From the NCBI GenBank assembly GCA_964429195.1, contig CAYSBC010000022.1:1-28992 (forward strand): a stretch of DNA of 28,992 nucleotides, read 5' to 3'. The stretch is from JBBAFM01 sp041655415 (GTDB lineage: Bacteria > Bacillota > Clostridia > Peptostreptococcales > JAAYPU01). Numbering within the stretch: the stretch's first letter is position 1; each line of letters begins with the position of its first letter. This document shows, one piece after another, positions 25,520-28,992 of the stretch. The notes beneath the pieces are model-generated. The model was not told the origin of the DNA. It saw only the letters and a program-made list of their open reading frames with translations, and made no database searches. The position numbers and the translations under genes were made by a program.

Positions 25520-26472
25520 TATTTCATGTCCTTCTTTTTGTATAATTTTCTGTTATTCAGTGTCCAAACCTTATCTGAAAATTCCCCCTCTGATGTAGAG
25601 TCTAAAGCGTATTCCATATCATAGATTGTTGCATCCATGATATCCAAATAATGAAGCATCTCAGCCTCGGGGAACATAGGACGTTTAGGACTGCCGTATT
25701 CGGGTTCATTGTGATGAGATAAAAGCATATGCTCTACTAAAAGGAGTTTATCCTCATCGATATTTAAAGAGCTTCCTACTATATGGACAAGCTTGATTCC
25801 TTGTATGATATGCCCGAGGAGTTGTCCTGCTTTAGTATAACTGGACACGATGCCGTGCTCATTGGATTGGAGTTCATAAATCTTACCAATATCATGAAGA
25901 ATAACACCGCAATAAAGGTAATCCGAATTGAGCATAGTATAAACTTGACACATTTTTTCAGCCATTTCCAGCATCCTTTTTGTATGGTAGAGTAAGCCTC
26001 CAAAAATAGAATGATGATTGGACATGGCAGCAGGAAAATAGTGCATTTCTTTTTTATGTAAGGTCAAAAGCTCTGTTGTGAGAGCTCTTAGATCAGAATC
26101 AGTAATCTTATCAGCATAGGAATAAATAAATGCATACATAGTATTAGAATCTTCAGGTGCCGTCATTAAAAAATCGGATATGTTATATTGATCAGAGTCA
26201 ACCGCTAATCTAATTTTAGTAATCACGACCTGGTTGGAGCCATTCCATTCTGATACAGTGCCTCGTATTTTAACAAGAGAGCCTTCTGAGAAGGGAACAA
26301 AATCCTTAGGGATATCCCAAATTTTAGCATTTATTTCACCACTGCTATCGACAAGTGTCATATCGCAAAAAGGCTTATTATTAGTGGATGTTTTTATATT
26401 GAATTTTTTTATCATAAAAAAATCTTCAACAGAATCCCTAGCGTTGAGATCCTGAATATATATATTTTTCAT
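25519..26472 (-). CDS. YhaM-like 3'-5' exoribonuclease (OB fold plus HD domain)
   Basis: 317 residues. The N-terminal OB fold (about 12-95; FCDMTLVDSSGEINAKIWD) should bind single-stranded nucleic acid. The HD domain (about 160-290) has the metal-binding histidines HHSIFGGLLYHTKRM, the HD pair in ILHDIGK near residue 197 and a later HHNEPEYGSPK block. YhaM/Cbf1 proteins trim RNA ends and can act on DNA. The length and domain order match the family. AGGAG lies 9 nt before the ATG. The gene lies 17 nt after nadE and overlaps recD2 by one base, so a shared nucleic-acid processing role with RecD2 is plausible. Confidence 0.9.
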   Translation of the reverse strand: MKNIYIQDLNARDSVEDFFMIKKFNIKTSTNNKPFCDMTLVDSSGEINAKIWDIPKDFVPFSEGSLVKIRGTVSEWNGSNQVVITKIRLAVDSDQYNISDFLMTAPEDSNTMYAFIYSYADKITDSDLRALTTELLTLHKKEMHYFPAAMSNHHSIFGGLLYHTKRMLEMAEKMCQVYTMLNSDYLYCGVILHDIGKIYELQSNEHGIVSSYTKAGQLLGHIIQGIKLVHIVGSSLNIDEDKLLLVEHMLLSHHNEPEYGSPKRPMFPEAEMLHYLDIMDATIYDMEYALDSTSEGEFSDKVWTLNNRKLYKKKDMK

Positions 26473-26489
26473 ACAATCAATCTCCTATA

Positions 26490-28442
26490 TTAAATATTTT
26501 TTATTTCATCCAACCATATGGATACATCAGCATCGCTAGGCATTTTCCAGTTACCCCGTGGGGATAGACTCACTGTTCCGACTTTCGGACCATCCGGAGC
26601 ACAACTACGTTTAAATTGTTGAGAGAAAAAGCGATTATAAAATAGGGATAACCATTTTTTTATTTGATCTTTTGAGTAATCCGAGCCAAATGTAGAAGAT
26701 GCAATATAGAATAATTTTTTTGGAGCCATACCATATCTTATCGTATAGTAGAGGAAAAAATCATGCAATAGATAAGGACCAACAGTATCCTCAGTCTTTT
26801 GTTGAATGATGCCCTCTGAATCAGGAGGCAATAATTCTGGCGAAATAGGCGTATCTATTATGCTTTTTAAGGTATTTTTTAAAGACATATCCTCAAACTT
26901 GTTATTCATAATCCATTTCAAGATAGAGGGAATCAGTGTCTTCGGAATACTGACATTCACATTGTACATGGACATATGGTCCCCGTTATAGGTAGACCAA
27001 CCTAAGGCAACTTCAGATAAATCACCAGTTCCTATGACAATGCCCCCGTATTTGTTGGATAAATCCATAAGAATCTGAGTTCGTTCTCTTGCTTGAGAGT
27101 TTTCATAAGTGACATCATGGTTATTTATATCATGCTCGATATCTATAAAATGTTGGATAACAGCTTCTTTAATACTGATTTCTCGGGTAGCAACCCCTAA
27201 CAAAGCCATAAGAGATAGGGCATTTTGATAAGTTTTATCTGTCGTTCCAAATCCAGGCATTGTAACTGCCATGATATTCTCAGAAGAGATATTTAAAGCT
27301 TTACAGGTTTCATAACAAACTAAGAGGGCTAGAGTAGAATCCAATCCACCTGATACACCCAATATGAGTTTAGGAAAGCCCAGATGCTCTATTCTTTTGG
27401 CCAGAGCGGTTGTCTGCATCCTAAATATATCTTCGCAACGATTACCTATGCTGCCATCATGTGGGATAAAAGGTGTCTTGGAGTAAGTTTTTTTCAAATG
27501 ATGATTTGTGGTTAATACAGCCATAGGGGATAGAGAGATAGGTCTGTGCTTTTCTCCGTATACAAGAGGTGTAAAAGATGGATAAGCTTGATTTTGGCAG
27601 CGCTCAAATTTAAGCTTGTCAGTATCCAGTTCTCCATAGGTGACATGGGCATTCCTAATAAACCTGTCAGATTCACTTATTAAGGTGCCATTTTCACTTA
27701 TCAAGCAATGACCGCTATAAACTAAGTCTGTCGTCGATTCATGCACACCTGAAGAAGCATAGACATAGCCGCATAGATTTTTAGAACTTTCCTGGTTTAC
27801 TAGGTTTTTCCTATAATCTGCTTGTCCTACCAATTCATTGCTTGCAGAGGGATTGAGAATGATATGAGCACCATTTAAACAGGCTAGAGTGCCGGGGGAT
27901 ATTGGCGCTTGCAAGTCCTCCCCTATTTCAATACCTATATTAATATCATTTACTTCATCTTTAAAAACTAATGGACCAAAAGGAATACTTTTACCTTCAA
28001 GTGAAACATAATGCATATTTTGAGAAATTGTATAACCTGATGCAAACCATCGTCCTTCGTAGGACTCCTTCGTATTAGGAAGAAAGGTTTTTGGTACAAT
28101 CCCTTTAATTTCTCCTTGCTTGATAAAGGCTGCGCAGTTATAAAAGGAGCCTTCAACTTTTAAGTAAAAGCCAACACAGATACATGTATTGATGTGGTAA
28201 TCATAGGTAAATTGAGCGATATCCATCAATGCTTTTATATTTTTGGAATAAAGAGTATTTTGAAAAAACAAGTCACCACAGGTATAGCCTGTAATGGCCA
28301 ATTCGGGAAAAACAAGGATAGACGTATGGGGATCGCATTTCTTAATGCATTCTATCATCTCATTACAATTATAATCAGGGTTAGCAACCTTCAATCTAGG
28401 AGTAGCCGCTGCTACTAAAATTATTCCAAGGTTATCACTCAT
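26490..28442 (-). CDS. nadE: NAD synthetase with fused nitrilase-type glutaminase domain (glutaminase Cys absent)
   Basis: Last step of NAD synthesis: deamido-NAD plus ATP and ammonia. 650 residues from ATG 28442, chosen because GTGGAGG lies 8 nt upstream. The N-terminal nitrilase-fold domain (about 5-270) keeps the catalytic Glu (E47 in FPELAITGY) and Lys (K118 in VPKTFLPN). The usual EICEDLW nucleophile block, however, reads EIGEDLQ, with Gly174 (codon GGG, 27921-27923) in place of Cys. The synthetase domain is intact, with ATP P-loop LGVSGGLDSTLAL near residue 350 and GTGDLSEVALGWSTYNGD. I infer that it uses free ammonia rather than glutamine. It is the first gene of the nadE-yhaM-recD2-comFC run. 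Confidence 0.95.
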   Translation of the reverse strand: MSDNLGIILVAAATPRLKVANPDYNCNEMIECIKKCDPHTSILVFPELAITGYTCGDLFFQNTLYSKNIKALMDIAQFTYDYHINTCICVGFYLKVEGSFYNCAAFIKQGEIKGIVPKTFLPNTKESYEGRWFASGYTISQNMHYVSLEGKSIPFGPLVFKDEVNDINIGIEIGEDLQAPISPGTLACLNGAHIILNPSASNELVGQADYRKNLVNQESSKNLCGYVYASSGVHESTTDLVYSGHCLISENGTLISESDRFIRNAHVTYGELDTDKLKFERCQNQAYPSFTPLVYGEKHRPISLSPMAVLTTNHHLKKTYSKTPFIPHDGSIGNRCEDIFRMQTTALAKRIEHLGFPKLILGVSGGLDSTLALLVCYETCKALNISSENIMAVTMPGFGTTDKTYQNALSLMALLGVATREISIKEAVIQHFIDIEHDINNHDVTYENSQARERTQILMDLSNKYGGIVIGTGDLSEVALGWSTYNGDHMSMYNVNVSIPKTLIPSILKWIMNNKFEDMSLKNTLKSIIDTPISPELLPPDSEGIIQQKTEDTVGPYLLHDFFLYYTIRYGMAPKKLFYIASSTFGSDYSKDQIKKWLSLFYNRFFSQQFKRSCAPDGPKVGTVSLSPRGNWKMPSDADVSIWLDEIKNI

Positions 28443-28506
28443 TTGAAGAACCTCCACTTTTAAAATGCAATTATGGGTCAATTATCTAAACTATAATGAC
28501 ATTCTT

Positions 28507-28515
28507 AGTATATCA
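28507..28515 (-). promoter_or_regulatory. Candidate promoter for the nadE operon
   Basis: On the minus strand, TGATATACT gives an extended -10 (TATACT at 28507-28512), 65-70 nt before the nadE ATG. The -35 is weak. The remaining 150 nt up to the divergent small gene are AT-rich and show no other recognisable site. Confidence 0.4.
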
Positions 28516-28664
28516 TAAAGTACTTTGGCAGATTTAACAAATTTATAATTAAATTTCATTAACACTTAAGCAAAAATAACATAATATATATAACAATTAT
28601 AAACATAGATATTAGAATTATATAGATACTAATAAAATTATTTGTTAAATTAGGAGGTATTAGG

Positions 28665-28772
28665 ATGGGAAATAATGTAGCAGGAATTTTTGGCGGAGAT
28701 ACTAGCTTGCTATTTTTCTTTTTGTTATTAGTCATTATATTCTGCAATAGTAGCGGGTGTGGATTCTTCTAG
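28665..28772 (+). CDS. 35-residue single-pass membrane peptide
   Basis: A short gene with an excellent ribosome binding site, AGGAGG at 28652-28657, 7 nt before the ATG. The product begins MGNNVAGIFGGDTS, continues with a very hydrophobic run of about 14 residues (LLFFFLLLVIIFC) and ends NSSGCGFF. The layout of a Gly-rich head, one membrane helix and a Cys/Gly tail resembles the small YjcZ-like sporulation or coat-associated peptides of Firmicutes, but the match is by style rather than by a clear family motif. A terminator follows about 60 nt after the stop, so it is monocistronic. It is divergent from nadE. Confidence 0.72.
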   Translation: MGNNVAGIFGGDTSLLFFFLLLVIIFCNSSGCGFF

Positions 28773-28833
28773 GAGTTGTACATCTATAGCAGCTATTAGG
28801 ATTATTATAAAGGCTTTTAAACGAGTAGAATAC

Positions 28834-28868
28834 AAAAATCCTTAGAATTTTTATTTCTAGGGATTTTT
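28834..28868 (+). terminator. Terminator after the small membrane peptide gene
   Basis: AAAAATCCTTAGAA (28834-28847), a 7-base loop and TTCTAGGGATTTTT (28855-28868): a 14-bp stem with one G-U pair ending in T. The run of A at its left means it may also act on the minus strand, directly after the tRNA-Thr remnant. Confidence 0.82.
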
Positions 28869-28876
28869 CATTTTAG

Positions 28877-28917
28877 AGCTGGTGAAGGGAATCGAACTCC
28901 CAACCGATGGTTTACGA
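28877..28917 (-). pseudogene. 3' half of a tRNA-Thr (CGU): probable integration attachment site
   Basis: Read on the minus strand, the sequence matches a tRNA from U33 and anticodon CGT (28914-28916) through the 3' anticodon strand ACCAT, a five-base variable loop, the T-arm (GTTCGATTCC) and the acceptor strand CACCAGC with discriminator T, as in clostridial tRNA-Thr. The 5' half is missing: no ATGGT partner precedes the anticodon, and no GCTGGTG acceptor strand appears in the remaining 75 bases. CCA is not encoded. Tyrosine integrases commonly recombine between the anticodon loop and the 3' end of tRNA genes, so this looks like the distal attachment copy, with the element lying to the right. 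No gene is visible in 28918-28992. Confidence 0.65.
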
Positions 28918-28992
28918 TGATAATGATGACACAATATTTGACATTGCGTTTGTAAAGGGTAAAATGATGGTATAAGTAAAAGGCTTCCATTA

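Noticed and set aside
28559..28747. 62-codon open frame on the minus strand near the right end
   Set aside because: It is antisense to the well-supported 35-residue gene and its promoter region, with no ribosome binding site; its hydrophobic run reflects AT-rich DNA.
28877..28992. Group I intron splitting the tRNA-Thr at the anticodon
   Set aside because: The base before the 3' half is not the G expected at an intron end and no intron core is visible, but the 75 bases available cannot fully exclude it.

Overview
The window is AT-rich chromosomal DNA from a Gram-positive, S-layer-bearing, probably endospore-forming anaerobe of the Clostridia. Supporting signs are strong GGAGG-type ribosome binding sites, frequent TTG/GTG starts, two exported proteins with SLH cell-wall anchors, the CdaA/CdaR c-di-AMP pair, long-form HPF, a clostridial-type fused NAD synthetase, an excellent sigma-H-type promoter and a raiA-type RNA. 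I cannot name the genus. It is mostly a housekeeping region. I see no phage genes, insertion sequences or CRISPR arrays, but the right edge looks like the border of an integrated element.

Layout. 1-3958 (+): SLH-anchored CAP-domain protein, OGG1-like glycosylase, FAD/NAD oxidoreductase. 3987-6134 (-): patatin-like lipase and glmM. 6310-8147 (+): class II fumarase and a Cys-Gly-headed DUF1292 protein, followed by two hairpin terminators. 8262-15740 (+): a promoter and leader with its own intrinsic terminator, then a closely spaced run of phenylacetate-CoA ligase, ACT-domain protein, DUF1461 membrane protein, an unknown anchored protein, asparaginase, hisC and uvrC. 15760-17846 (-): cdaA-cdaR. 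18063-21247 (+): archaeal-type phosphoglycerate mutase and a second SLH protein. 21365-28442 (-): the run nadE, yhaM-like, recD2, comFC, then a structured RNA, then hpf. 28665-28772 (+): a 35-residue membrane peptide. 28877-28917 (-): the 3' half of a tRNA-Thr.

The richest non-coding stretch is the 631 bases between comFC and hpf. Read on the minus strand it holds, in order, a TTGACA promoter, a ~250-nt RNA closed by a perfect 17-bp terminal helix and ending in a U-rich tract (position and architecture fit the raiA motif), three perfect DnaA boxes, a very AT-rich tract, a sigma-H-type promoter, a 12-bp palindrome and the hpf ribosome binding site. This suggests that ribosome hibernation is tied here to stationary-phase/sporulation entry and perhaps to replication state.

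Other points of note: the NAD synthetase has Gly where the glutaminase domain needs its catalytic Cys, so it probably depends on free ammonia; the paaK leader looks like an attenuator or a small RNA; and the tRNA-Thr fragment is intact from the anticodon to the acceptor end but lacks its 5' half, as expected at an integrase attachment site whose element lies to the right of the window.
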